A stretch of 62,727 bases of DNA from Bacteroidaceae bacterium (GTDB lineage: Bacteria > Bacteroidota > Bacteroidia > Bacteroidales > Bacteroidaceae): the NCBI GenBank assembly GCA_017552435.1, contig JAFZPZ010000113.1:1-62727 (forward strand). Direction: 5' to 3'. This document shows positions 26,458 through 34,210 of the stretch, in pieces. The notes beneath the pieces were generated by a model that ran no database searches, was not told the DNA's origin, and saw only the letters and a list, made by a program, of their open reading frames with translations. The position numbers were made by a program, and so were the translations under genes. Within the stretch, counting starts at the first letter, position 1; each line of letters starts with the position of its first letter.

Positions 26458-27205
26458 TCTTCAGCGTGCATTCTTTCTCATCGAAAGTGATACCTTCTGC
26501 CTGGAGAAAACTTTGCAGGGTGCCACTTTCGGTGAGCGAAGCCGTTGTTCCTGCTTGGATTTTGCCGTCTTGAACAATCCAAAGTGCATCGCTTAGCTGG
26601 ATAGCCATCTCTACATCATGGGTGCTTAGGAAAATGATTTTGTTCGTTTCATGAGCCAGTTTCAGCATCAAGCGAAGAGTGCTGACCTTGGCGTGGAAGT
26701 CGAGGAAAACTGTCGGCTCGTCAAGCAGGATGACGGGCGTCTGCTGCGCTAAGGCTTTTGCAAGCAAGGTTTTTTGGCGTTCTCCGTCGCTCAATGTATC
26801 AATAGTGCGTTGCGTGAGATGGCTTATCCCGACCAGCTCTATTGCTTCGCCCACAATGGTTCGGTCTTCTTTACTGAGTGTTCCGAAGAATCCGGTATAG
26901 GGCGAGCGTCCCATCCCGACGAGATCAGCAACCTTCATGTATGGCACCTCGACGCGTTCCGTCAGCACGACTGAAACGGCCTTGCTACGCTCGGAAAGGG
27001 AGAAAGAGAGGAGGTCACGACCTTCAAGCAGTACCTTTCCGGAAAGGGGAGAAAGGAAGCCTGCCAAAGTGCGGAGGATGGTGCTCTTGCCTACACCGTT
27101 TGCACCAAGCAGACAGACCATCTGTCCTTCCCGGAGGGACTGGTTGATGTCGGATAAAACGGCTTTCTCGCCATAACCGACTGTGAGATGCAGCAGTTCA
27201 ATCAT
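26450..27205 (-). CDS. ABC importer ATP-binding protein (FecE/BtuD type)
   Basis: A 251-residue ATPase with Walker A LLGANGVGKSTILRTLAG (about 33-50), signature LSDGERQKTLLAKALAQ (about 138), Walker B VILLDEPTVFLD and the switch His in FLSTHDVEMA. The sequence fits the iron/siderophore/cobalamin importer subfamily, and a FecCD-type permease lies two genes upstream. The GH20 gene between them overlaps this one by 4 bp, so all are in one transcript. Confidence 0.92.
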   Translation of the reverse strand: MIELLHLTVGYGEKAVLSDINQSLREGQMVCLLGANGVGKSTILRTLAGFLSPLSGKVLLEGRDLLSFSLSERSKAVSVVLTERVEVPYMKVADLVGMGRSPYTGFFGTLSKEDRTIVGEAIELVGISHLTQRTIDTLSDGERQKTLLAKALAQQTPVILLDEPTVFLDFHAKVSTLRLMLKLAHETNKIIFLSTHDVEMAIQLSDALWIVQDGKIQAGTTASLTESGTLQSFLQAEGITFDEKECTLKIK

Positions 27206-28791
27206 TCGTAGGCCGTGCAGAATTTATAGCCGAGACGACGGTAGATTTGTTCGAGTGCGGGTAGCCTCTGTAGGAACTGCTCGTAGTTCTTTGCTTCCGG
27301 CTTGAGCCACTGCACTTCGCACATGGCAGCCAGACGCGGCAGCAGCATGTACTCGGCATGGTCGGGACTGACCACGTATTCGGTCCATAGGTTGCACTGT
27401 GCCCCTATGATGTACTTGCCCTCTTCTGGTGTCAAATCATCGGGAACAGGCTCCATGCTATACACCTTGCTCAGAGGCAGATAGCCGCCGATGGCAAGGG
27501 GCTGCCTGTCGTGATTCTTGAGCTGGTAGTAGTCGATATAGCAATTGTCGGTCGGCGTCATAACCACTTGGTGATGGAGCTTTGCCGCAGCCTTGCCGCC
27601 ATTGTAGCCTCGCCAACTCATGACGGCTGCATTCTCGCTGAGGCCACCTTCCAGCGTCTCGTCCCAACCGATAATCTGACGGCCCTTCTGTGCCAGGAAT
27701 GCCTCCATCTCCTTATTAATATAGGTCTGCAGCTGGGCTTCGTTGCTCAAACCCAACTCCTTCATCTTTGCCTGACACTTGGGACATGCCTTCCAGCGGA
27801 CACGCGGACTTTCGTCACCACCGATGTGAATCAGTTTGCTGGGGAAGATTTCGCAGAGTTCTCCATAGACGGTCTTGAGGAACTCCAGGGTCTTGGGATT
27901 GCCTGCGCAGAGCACATCGTCGGCCACACCCCATCTGCCCCAAACCTTGTAGGGACCGCCGGTACAGCCAAGCTCAGGATAGACACTCAGGGCCGCAATC
28001 ATGTGGCCGGGCAGGTCAATCTCGGGAACAATCGTAATGTAGCGCTCTGCGGCGTATGCAACAATCTCGCGCATCTCCTCCTGGGTGTAGTAACCTGTTT
28101 CTGGTGTGTCGTCATAGATGGCATTATCGGGGTCGGAGAGGCCGATGTTCTTCCCGATGATGGTGCAGGGACGTATGCTGGCCTTCTGAGCAAGTTCTGG
28201 CAAAGCCTTCACCTCGAAGCGCCAGCCCTGGTCTTCCGTCAGATGCCAATGGAAACGGTTGATGCCGTGAAGGGCGAGGATGTCAATAAACTTCTTGATA
28301 AAGGCCACAGGGAAGAAATGGCGGGCACAGTCGAGCATCGTGCCGCGATAGCAGAAGCGTGGCGAACCGCACACCCAGGCGTAGGGGAGGCGAATCTCTC
28401 CCGTCTCGTTCATAATGCTTTTGCGAAGCGTCTGGATGCCATAGAACACGCCGCTCTCGCTGGCTCCTTGAATCATAATGCCTTTCTTGTTAATGGAGAT
28501 GGCATAGTCATCGGGATTGCTGCTCTTCAGACCGAGTGCGAGGGTGATGTCGGCACCTTTCTTGTCTGTTGTTGTGGTAAGGCCAAAGTATTCTGCGGCA
28601 AATTCGGCATTGCGTTGCATCTGTGCATTGTCGGCAGGATAACCAACGGTCATGCCTTCGGATAGAACCATATACTTGCCACTCTTGTCAAAGCTGATCT
28701 GCTGTGGCAGAGGAATGACCTGATAATTGACTTCTGCAGCTGCACTCAGGCAGAATGCTGCGCAAAGGAGAAATGAAGAAAACTTATTCAT
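27202..28791 (-). CDS. Beta-N-acetylhexosaminidase, GH20
   Basis: Removes terminal GlcNAc/GalNAc from glycoconjugates by substrate-assisted catalysis. The 529-residue protein has a signal peptide (MNKFSSFLLCAAFCLSAAA), a GH20b domain (to about 140) and the TIM-barrel. The catalytic Asp-Glu pair is in LIHIGGDESPR (about 313-318), and WHLTEDQGWRFEV and WDETLEGG are also family segments. It is probably periplasmic or on the surface. It lies between the permease and ATPase genes of an ABC importer, an unusual position for a glycosidase. Confidence 0.94.
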   Translation of the reverse strand: MNKFSSFLLCAAFCLSAAAEVNYQVIPLPQQISFDKSGKYMVLSEGMTVGYPADNAQMQRNAEFAAEYFGLTTTTDKKGADITLALGLKSSNPDDYAISINKKGIMIQGASESGVFYGIQTLRKSIMNETGEIRLPYAWVCGSPRFCYRGTMLDCARHFFPVAFIKKFIDILALHGINRFHWHLTEDQGWRFEVKALPELAQKASIRPCTIIGKNIGLSDPDNAIYDDTPETGYYTQEEMREIVAYAAERYITIVPEIDLPGHMIAALSVYPELGCTGGPYKVWGRWGVADDVLCAGNPKTLEFLKTVYGELCEIFPSKLIHIGGDESPRVRWKACPKCQAKMKELGLSNEAQLQTYINKEMEAFLAQKGRQIIGWDETLEGGLSENAAVMSWRGYNGGKAAAKLHHQVVMTPTDNCYIDYYQLKNHDRQPLAIGGYLPLSKVYSMEPVPDDLTPEEGKYIIGAQCNLWTEYVVSPDHAEYMLLPRLAAMCEVQWLKPEAKNYEQFLQRLPALEQIYRRLGYKFCTAYE

Positions 28792-28810
28792 AAGGATTAT
28801 TATTATATTA

Positions 28811-29857
28811 TTATTTTTTTTGCTTCAGTATGACATGAAGGACGACAGGGGCACCGATGAGTGGCGTAATGACGCTGATGGGAATGATGCTACCATCGCG
28901 AGGAAGTGTGCTCAGGAGATTGCATGCCAAAGCCAAGTTCGCTCCGATGAACATCGTGGCAGGCATGAGGGTGCGATGCCAGGCTGTGCCGAGTGTCAGG
29001 CGAGCCAGGTGGGGCACTGCAAGTCCGATGAACGAGATAGGGCCACAGAAAGCTGTCGTAGTAGCTGTGAGCAGTCCGGTAACGAGTAGCAGCATTTGTC
29101 GTACTCGACCTATCTTTATGCCCAGGTTCTCGGCATAGCGGTCGCCAAGTAGCAGGGCATCGAGGGGCTTGATAAGCAACAAAGCCAGCAACAATCCAAT
29201 GACAGAGAGGGTGCAGAAGATGGGCAGTCGCTCCGGACCGACAGAAGAAAAGTTCCCCATGCCCCAGATGACAAAGCTGAAAACGCCTTGTTCCGTTGCC
29301 GAGTAGTTGAGCAACTGTATGACGCTGCCTGTCACATAACTGATGATGACACCCGTAATGAGTAGCATTACCTGACTGCGCAACAAACGACTCAGAATCA
29401 TGAGCAGAGCCATGATAGCCAAAGCTCCGACCATTGCAGCTACGACAACAAGCAAATGTCCTCCGAGGGTCAGGCTTCCGATAGAGGCTGTGCCGCCAAG
29501 CAGCAGCAAAACGATGGCAACGCCCAGATTGGCTCCCGAATCGATGCCCAGAATAGAGGGACCTGCAAGGGGGTTACGGAATGCCGTCTGTAACAGCAAA
29601 CCGCATGTACCCAATGCAGTACCGGTTAGCAAAGCTGTCAGCATTTGCGGTACTCGCCCCTGAAGTACAATAACGCTCCAGGCAGGATGTCCCTCCACTT
29701 CGTTGCCACAGAGAATGTGCCAGACATCGCGGACAGGAATATCGAGCGACCCCCACAGCACATTCGCTACTGCGAGCAGGACGAGGGCGAAAGATAGGAG
29801 AAGTAGAGGCCCCCTTCCGGCCTCCCCCTTTGGGTGAGGAGTCATAGGCTTAGTCAT
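28811..29857 (-). CDS. ABC importer permease, FecCD family
   Basis: A 348-residue permease with about ten membrane helices. Family motifs include LRLPRxLTAL-like QGRVPQMLTALLTG, FRNPLAGPSILGIDSGANLG and FCGPISFIGLAVPHLAR. It pairs with the ATPase at 26450. The first 18 residues (MTKPMTPHPKGEAGRG) are encoded by a GC-rich repeat (29819-29849) and heptamers lie just upstream, so the true N-terminus could be shorter. Confidence 0.93.
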   Translation of the reverse strand: MTKPMTPHPKGEAGRGPLLLLSFALVLLAVANVLWGSLDIPVRDVWHILCGNEVEGHPAWSVIVLQGRVPQMLTALLTGTALGTCGLLLQTAFRNPLAGPSILGIDSGANLGVAIVLLLLGGTASIGSLTLGGHLLVVVAAMVGALAIMALLMILSRLLRSQVMLLITGVIISYVTGSVIQLLNYSATEQGVFSFVIWGMGNFSSVGPERLPIFCTLSVIGLLLALLLIKPLDALLLGDRYAENLGIKIGRVRQMLLLVTGLLTATTTAFCGPISFIGLAVPHLARLTLGTAWHRTLMPATMFIGANLALACNLLSTLPRDGSIIPISVITPLIGAPVVLHVILKQKK

Positions 29858-29863
29858 TTTTTT

Positions 29864-29912
29864 TCTTAACTCTTAATTCTAAATTGTCAATTATCAATTG
29901 TCAATTGTCAAT
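29864..29912 (-). repeat. Seven-unit heptamer array of mixed families
   Basis: Seven phased heptamers: tcttaac, tcttaat, tctaaat, tgtcaat, tatcaat, tgtcaat, tgtcaat. Two sequence families follow each other without a phase break. All share the degenerate pattern T-N-T-N-A-A-Y. The array lies between the permease start and the end of the binding-protein gene. Confidence 0.85.
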
Positions 29913-31052
29913 TCTTTAAAATACTTGTATTCTGGCTCCACTCCCAGTTCCGGATGCAGGATGGCGATGAGGTTCTCCAGCAGGCGTTCCGGATGGAAAG
30001 GCGTTTCCTCGTAGAGCAGGCTGACGGAGGTGTCGCACCACCAAATGGGGGCTTTGATGCTTGCAAGGAGCGGCGTGTCGGAAATCATCTGCTGGCGGTC
30101 CAGCTTGCCGTGGTGTTTGATGAGCCAGATATCGGCATCGACAGCCTTGTCTATCACCTTTTCTGTACTGAGCGGGATGCCTCCATTGCCTTGGAGATGA
30201 GCAAAGAGATAGTCCGCCCCAGCATCGGCATAGAGCTTTGTGGAGGAACTTCCCGAGCCAGGCAGCGTCCATTGTCCGCTCCATGGCATCTCGGGCAGAA
30301 GGCGCGGCTTTGTCTTTGTGTTCTGAACTTTAGCGCACAGCTCCAGGTATCGTTTCTCTACGGCACTAAAGATGCTGTCTGCTTCGGCTGCTTTGCCAAA
30401 GAGACGGCCATAGAAATGTATCCATTCTGCACGTCCCAGCGGCGTGTTCTCCATGTAGTCGGCACACCAAATGATAGGGATGCCGAGTCTCTCTATTCGT
30501 CCCAGCCCGCCGCTGTTCTCGAAGGGACTCGGCAGTAAGGCATCGGGGTTCAGGTTGATGATCTGTTCTATGTTGGGCTGCATACTGTTGCCCAGATTGG
30601 CGATGCGCCCCTCGGCAACACCTTCCTTGTATTCAGGGAGGTTAAAGAACTCCAGATCGCAGATGCCGCCCACCGCATCATCTGCCCCCAGTTCGTGTAG
30701 CAGGGCACAATGCACACTTCCAAAGACCGCAGCATTATGGAGAGGAACCTGAACGAGTGAAGAGTGAAGAATTATTAGTTCCATTTTTCTCTTTGAGTTT
30801 TTTACTTTGAATAAGGCTGTACTTCGCCAACACTCCTGTTGTGTCCCAGGGGTTGCGCATTGTCACCTCTGTGTGGTCGGGATAGGTCACAATGGTCAGG
30901 TTCTTTGCGTAGCGGAGACAGAGTGTGTCGCCCGTTTCGGAGAGTCCGCGAGAGCTGTTCCCGTTACATGAAAGCAACAGGAGCGAAAGAAGTATATATA
31001 ATATAATAATGTGTGGTTGCTCTCGCATTGCGGTGGAAAAATTATTCTTCAT
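29894..31052 (-). pseudogene. Frameshifted ABC substrate-binding lipoprotein (BtuF/FepB type)
   Basis: Two overlapping frames together make one binding protein. The upstream frame (31052-30735) carries a lipoprotein signal (lipobox LLSC) and the N-terminal segment YAKNLTIVTY...MRNPWDTTGVLAKYSLI. The downstream frame (about 30784-29894) carries the rest: VQVPLHNAAVFGSVHCALLHELGA, GICDLEF, LNPDALLPSPFENSGG, and the C-terminal lobe. The switch needs a +1 step somewhere in about 30755-30790, where three heptamers (30755-30775) are embedded. As read, no single polypeptide has both signal and binding domain. Alternatives are a sequencing error, programmed frameshifting, or re-initiation at an ATG at 30784 giving a signal-less protein. 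Neighbours encode the permease and ATPase. Confidence 0.75.
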
Positions 31053-32364
31053 TGTGGACGATGACCTTTACTTTGACGATGCGGCGCTGGTCAACTTCCA
31101 GGACGTCGAAGGTGAAGCGCTTGTAGTCTATGCGTTCGCCTTGGGTGGGGAATTCGCCCTTGATTTCGAGCAAAAGGCCGGCCAGTGTCTCGGCTTCGCC
31201 TTCAATGGTTTCGAAGTAATCGTCGTCGAGACCCAGTATCTTCGTGAAGTCCGACATGAGTGTCTTTGCCTCGAAGATATAAGTGTTCTGGTTGAGGCGC
31301 TGGTAGGGCTTCTCCTCGTCGTCGTACTCGTCGTTTATCTCACCGACAATTTCCTCCAGGATATCTTCCATCGTGACGATGCCGCTTGTGCCGCCGAACT
31401 CATCGACGACAATGGCGATGTGCACTTTGTTTGCCTGAAAGTCACGCAGCAGGTCGTCCACCATCTTGGTTTCCGGCACGAAATAGGCGGGACGTATCAG
31501 CGTTTGCCAGCGGAAGCCTTGCGGTTTGCCGAGATGGGGCAGAAGGTCTTTGATGTAGAGCACGCCCTTGATGTTGTCCTGCGTGCCCTGATAGACGGGG
31601 ATGCGGCTGTAGTTGTTGGCAACGATGCAGGCCAGGACATCGCTGAAAGAAGCCTTGATGTCGAGGTCCACGATATCTACGCGGCTGGTCATGATTTCCT
31701 TTGCCATCTCGCCGCCGAAGCGGATGATGCCTTTCAGCATGCCGGCTTCTTCGGCAATATCTTTTTTGTCGGTCAGTTCCATCGCCTTTTCCAGGTCATC
31801 CACCGTCAGCATCTCTGCCTCGTGGTTTGCAAACCGTCTTGTGATGACATTGCTGCGGATGAGCAGGCGGCTCAGGGGCCAGAATACTTTACTCAAGACT
31901 TGGAGCTTGGGTGCGGCAAAGCGGCAGAAGGCGAGTGCGTGCTGGGCGCTGTATATCTTGGGGATTATCTCACCGAAGAGGAGCAGCAGGAAGGTGAGCA
32001 GTACCGTCATGACGATGAATTCCAGCCACTTTGCCTGTCCGAAGTCGATGGTCTTGTCGAAGCAGAAATACAGGAGGATGATGACGGAGACATTCACCAG
32101 ATTGTTGCTGATGAGGATGGTGGCCAGGAGTCGCTCGCTGTCGTCCAGCAGGGAAGCAACCTTTTCGTCGGCTGGGTGCTTCTCTTCGTCGATAGTGCTT
32201 CTATCGTTTGGGGTCAGGCTGAAGAACGCAATCTCGCTGGCCGATACGAATCCCGAGCACAAGAGAAGAACGAGGACGATGCCGAAAGCAATCCAGACGC
32301 CGAGGGAGGGCATATGTAGATGGATTGTATAGATGGAATCGAGAAACTCTTGGAGGTTGTACAT
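31042..32364 (-). CDS. gldE: GldE-type CNNM/CBS membrane protein
   Basis: A 440-residue protein with an N-terminal DUF21/CNNM membrane domain (about 20-200, three or four helices, CSGFVSASEIAFFSL), a CBS pair (about 215-335, containing VDIVDLD and RIPVYQGTQDNIKGVLYIKDL), and a CorC_HlyC C-terminal domain (about 350-435). It resembles CorC-type magnesium/cobalt transport proteins. The name gldE rests on the adjacent ssb gene, an arrangement known in Bacteroidetes where gldE is linked to gliding motility and lipoprotein sorting. gldD is not adjacent here; the binding-protein gene follows instead. Confidence 0.85.
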   Translation of the reverse strand: MYNLQEFLDSIYTIHLHMPSLGVWIAFGIVLVLLLCSGFVSASEIAFFSLTPNDRSTIDEEKHPADEKVASLLDDSERLLATILISNNLVNVSVIILLYFCFDKTIDFGQAKWLEFIVMTVLLTFLLLLFGEIIPKIYSAQHALAFCRFAAPKLQVLSKVFWPLSRLLIRSNVITRRFANHEAEMLTVDDLEKAMELTDKKDIAEEAGMLKGIIRFGGEMAKEIMTSRVDIVDLDIKASFSDVLACIVANNYSRIPVYQGTQDNIKGVLYIKDLLPHLGKPQGFRWQTLIRPAYFVPETKMVDDLLRDFQANKVHIAIVVDEFGGTSGIVTMEDILEEIVGEINDEYDDEEKPYQRLNQNTYIFEAKTLMSDFTKILGLDDDYFETIEGEAETLAGLLLEIKGEFPTQGERIDYKRFTFDVLEVDQRRIVKVKVIVHNEE

Positions 32365-32370
32365 TTTGTG

Positions 32371-32427
32371 GGATTAGGGATTAGAGATTAGGGATTAGAG
32401 AGTAACTCTTCATTCTTCACTTTTCAC
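32371..32427 (-). repeat. Heptamer arrays between ssb and gldE
   Basis: Units ggattag, ggattag, agattag, ggattag (32371-32398), then tcttcat, tcttcac, ttttcac (32407-32427) running into the end of ssb. The two blocks are separated by 8 bp. Confidence 0.75.
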
Positions 32428-32754
32428 TTTTGGCGTTAGCAACTCCAGCGACTCTGCCCATATCTCCGTGACGGTGCGGCGGATGCCGTTGCGGTCCTCG
32501 TAGGTGCGGGTGTGTATCTGCCCTTCGATGAAGAGCTTGTCACCCTTATGCACATATTTCTCGATTACCTCTGCCAGCCCGCGCCAGAGCACTACGCTGT
32601 GCCATTCGGTGCGCTCGGGCACTTCTGTACCGTTCTGTAGAGTATAGCCGCGTTCGGTAGTGGCGAGCCTGACACTAGCCACGCAGACACCGCGATCCAC
32701 GTACTTTATCTCCGGCTCCTGCCCGACATTGCCTATCAGCATCACTTTATTCAT
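32410..32754 (-). CDS. ssb: Single-stranded DNA-binding protein
   Basis: An OB-fold SSB of 114 residues starting MNKVMLIGNVGQEPEIKY, with RLATTERGYT and GDKLFIEGQIHTRTYEDRNG. It protects single-stranded DNA. Typical SSBs end with an acidic tip ending in PF that recruits partner proteins. This one stops after LELLTPKVKSEE and lacks both the linker and the tip, and its last codons run into a heptamer array. It may be a secondary SSB. Confidence 0.93.
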   Translation of the reverse strand: MNKVMLIGNVGQEPEIKYVDRGVCVASVRLATTERGYTLQNGTEVPERTEWHSVVLWRGLAEVIEKYVHKGDKLFIEGQIHTRTYEDRNGIRRTVTEIWAESLELLTPKVKSEE

Positions 32755-32850
32755 CTCTCATTTTACCATTTTATCATTTAACAATTGTCATTTGTTTGCA
32801 AAAATACGAAAAAGTTTTGGATTAGGTAATAGAGATTATAGATTATTTTG

Positions 32851-32858
32851 TAATTTTG
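32851..32858 (+). promoter_or_regulatory. Promoter -7 box of the EEP gene
   Basis: TAATTTTG, about 22 bp before the ATG at 32880. It lies just after heptamers (ggattag, gtaatag, agattat, agattat; 32819-32846). Confidence 0.5.
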
Positions 32859-32879
32859 TGCGAACAAACTAAACAAGAC

Positions 32880-33773
32880 ATGAAGAAACTACTTACTTGC
32901 ATTTCAGCTTTTCTCATTCTCATCATCTTTTCTGCTACTAGCTTCTCGTCCGAGAAGTTCCCCCTAAAGGGGTCTAAGTCGTCGAATTGTTCGCTTCGTT
33001 GGGGAACCTTCAATATCCGTCTGCAGAACGACGGTGACGAAAAGGCCGGTGTGGGATGGAGCGTGCGCCGCGACCGTGTGGCGGACTACATCAAACAGAA
33101 CCATATTGATATCGTTGGCATGCAGGAGGTTCTGCACCAGCAGCTCGAGGATTTACTGGAGCGTCTGCCAGAGTACGATTATGTAGGGGTGGGGCGCACC
33201 GATGGCGCAACGAAGGGAGAGTACAGCCCAGTCTTCTTCCTCAAAAAGAAGTTCAAGGTCCTGGAGAAGGGTAATTTCTGGCTGAGCGAGACCCCCGATG
33301 TGCCGGGCTCGGTGGGATGGGACGCCGCCCTCGAGCGCGTTGCTAGCTATGCGAAGCTCAAGGATAAGGCTACCGGTAAGGTTTTCATGGCTGTCAATAC
33401 GCACTTCGACCATGTCGGTGTGAAGGCTCGCCGCGAGAGTGCCAAGCTCATCATGCGGAAGATTCAGGAAATTGTCGGCAAGCAGCCAGCCGTCGTGACG
33501 GGCGACTTCAATGTCACCGAGGACGATGAGGCCTACACCACGATGACGACGAATGACTTCAAATTCAACGACGCTTACCACATGACGACCAACCATACCG
33601 GCGCCACCTACACGTGGCACAACTTCTGCAAGATTCCGCCCTCCGAGGCCGAGAAGATAGACTTCATCTTCATCACCCCCACCATCCGCGTCACCCACAC
33701 GCACATCGAGGTCCCCAACCCCGATGCCATGCTCTCCGACCACAATCCTCACTGGGCCGACCTGGAGTTCTGA
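32880..33773 (+). CDS. Endonuclease/exonuclease/phosphatase family protein
   Basis: A 297-residue exported protein of the EEP (DNase I-like) fold, a family covering phosphodiesterases, nucleases and sphingomyelinases. A signal peptide (MKKLLTCISAFLILIIFSA) precedes the catalytic domain: WGTFNIR (Asn), MQEVL (Glu), VNTHFDHVG (His), VTGDFNV (Asp, Asn) and the final SDHNPHW. Substrate is not predictable. Residues just after the signal are encoded by a GC-rich repeat (CCCCCTAAAGGGG, 32960-32972), which adds FPLKGSKSS. A long palindromic tandem repeat starts 11 bp after the stop. Confidence 0.92.
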   Translation: MKKLLTCISAFLILIIFSATSFSSEKFPLKGSKSSNCSLRWGTFNIRLQNDGDEKAGVGWSVRRDRVADYIKQNHIDIVGMQEVLHQQLEDLLERLPEYDYVGVGRTDGATKGEYSPVFFLKKKFKVLEKGNFWLSETPDVPGSVGWDAALERVASYAKLKDKATGKVFMAVNTHFDHVGVKARRESAKLIMRKIQEIVGKQPAVVTGDFNVTEDDEAYTTMTTNDFKFNDAYHMTTNHTGATYTWHNFCKIPPSEAEKIDFIFITPTIRVTHTHIEVPNPDAMLSDHNPHWADLEF

Positions 33774-33784
33774 TCGAAGGTATT

Positions 33785-34098
33785 TTCGGCGCACCGCCGA
33801 AACCTTCGCGAGAAGAAAATCCCATGTTCGGCGCACCGCCGAAACCTTCCCGAGAAGAAAATCTCACCTTCGGCGCACCACCGAAACCTTCCCGAGAAGA
33901 AAATCCCATGTTCGGCGCACCGCCGAAACCTTCCCGTGGAGAAAATCCCATGTTCGGCGCACCGCCGAAACCTTCCCGTGAAGAAAATCTCACCTTCGGC
34001 GCACCGCCGAAACCTTCCCGAGAAGAAAATCTCATGTTCGGCGCACCGCCGAAACCTTCGCGAGAAGAAAATCCCACTTTCGGCGCACCGCCGAAACC
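33785..34098. repeat. 42-bp palindromic tandem repeat, 7.5 units
   Basis: Units start at exactly 42-bp steps: 33785, 33827, 33869, 33911, 33953, 33995, 34037 and a final partial unit at 34079. Each unit opens with TTCGGCGCACCGCCGAAACC, a 7-bp-stem hairpin (TTCGGCG/CGCCGAA) with a 3-nt loop, then a purine-rich spacer with a few variable positions (CCCATG or CTCACC; CGCGAG, CCCGAG or CCCGTG). One unit has a loop-side change (CACCACCG). Because 42 is divisible by 3, several frames are open on both strands, but none has a start signal or family resemblance. Confidence 0.9.
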
Positions 34099-34156
34099 CG
34101 CTTGGCGAAGTTTTATATCTCGACATGGATGAGGATTTCAAGTGGGCAAATAAAAA

Positions 34157-34188
34157 CAAAAGAGTGTACCCGCGGATACACTCTTTTG
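34157..34188. terminator. Bidirectional terminator
   Basis: A 12-bp perfect stem (CAAAAGAGTGTA with TACACTCTTTTG), 8-nt loop, between the convergent EEP and metalloprotease genes. Flanking A- and T-runs give termination signals on both strands. Confidence 0.88.
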
Positions 34189-34210
34189 CTATTGTCTGAT
34201 TTCGGCTGTC

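Noticed and set aside
30770-30810. Classical slippery site for programmed frameshifting in the binding-protein gene
   Set aside because: A-runs are present (AAAAAA and AAAAA), but they are not in the X-XXY-YYZ phase and the needed step is +1, not -1. No stop codon or structure of a +1 site is evident.
33785-34098. Possible CRISPR array
   Set aside because: Regular 42-bp spacing with palindromic cores, but the spacers are nearly identical between units and no cas gene is near. It is a tandem repeat.
33614-34199. Long open frames with 14-residue repeats in and around the tandem repeat
   Set aside because: Open in several frames on both strands only because the unit length is divisible by three. 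No promoter, start context or signal peptide fits.
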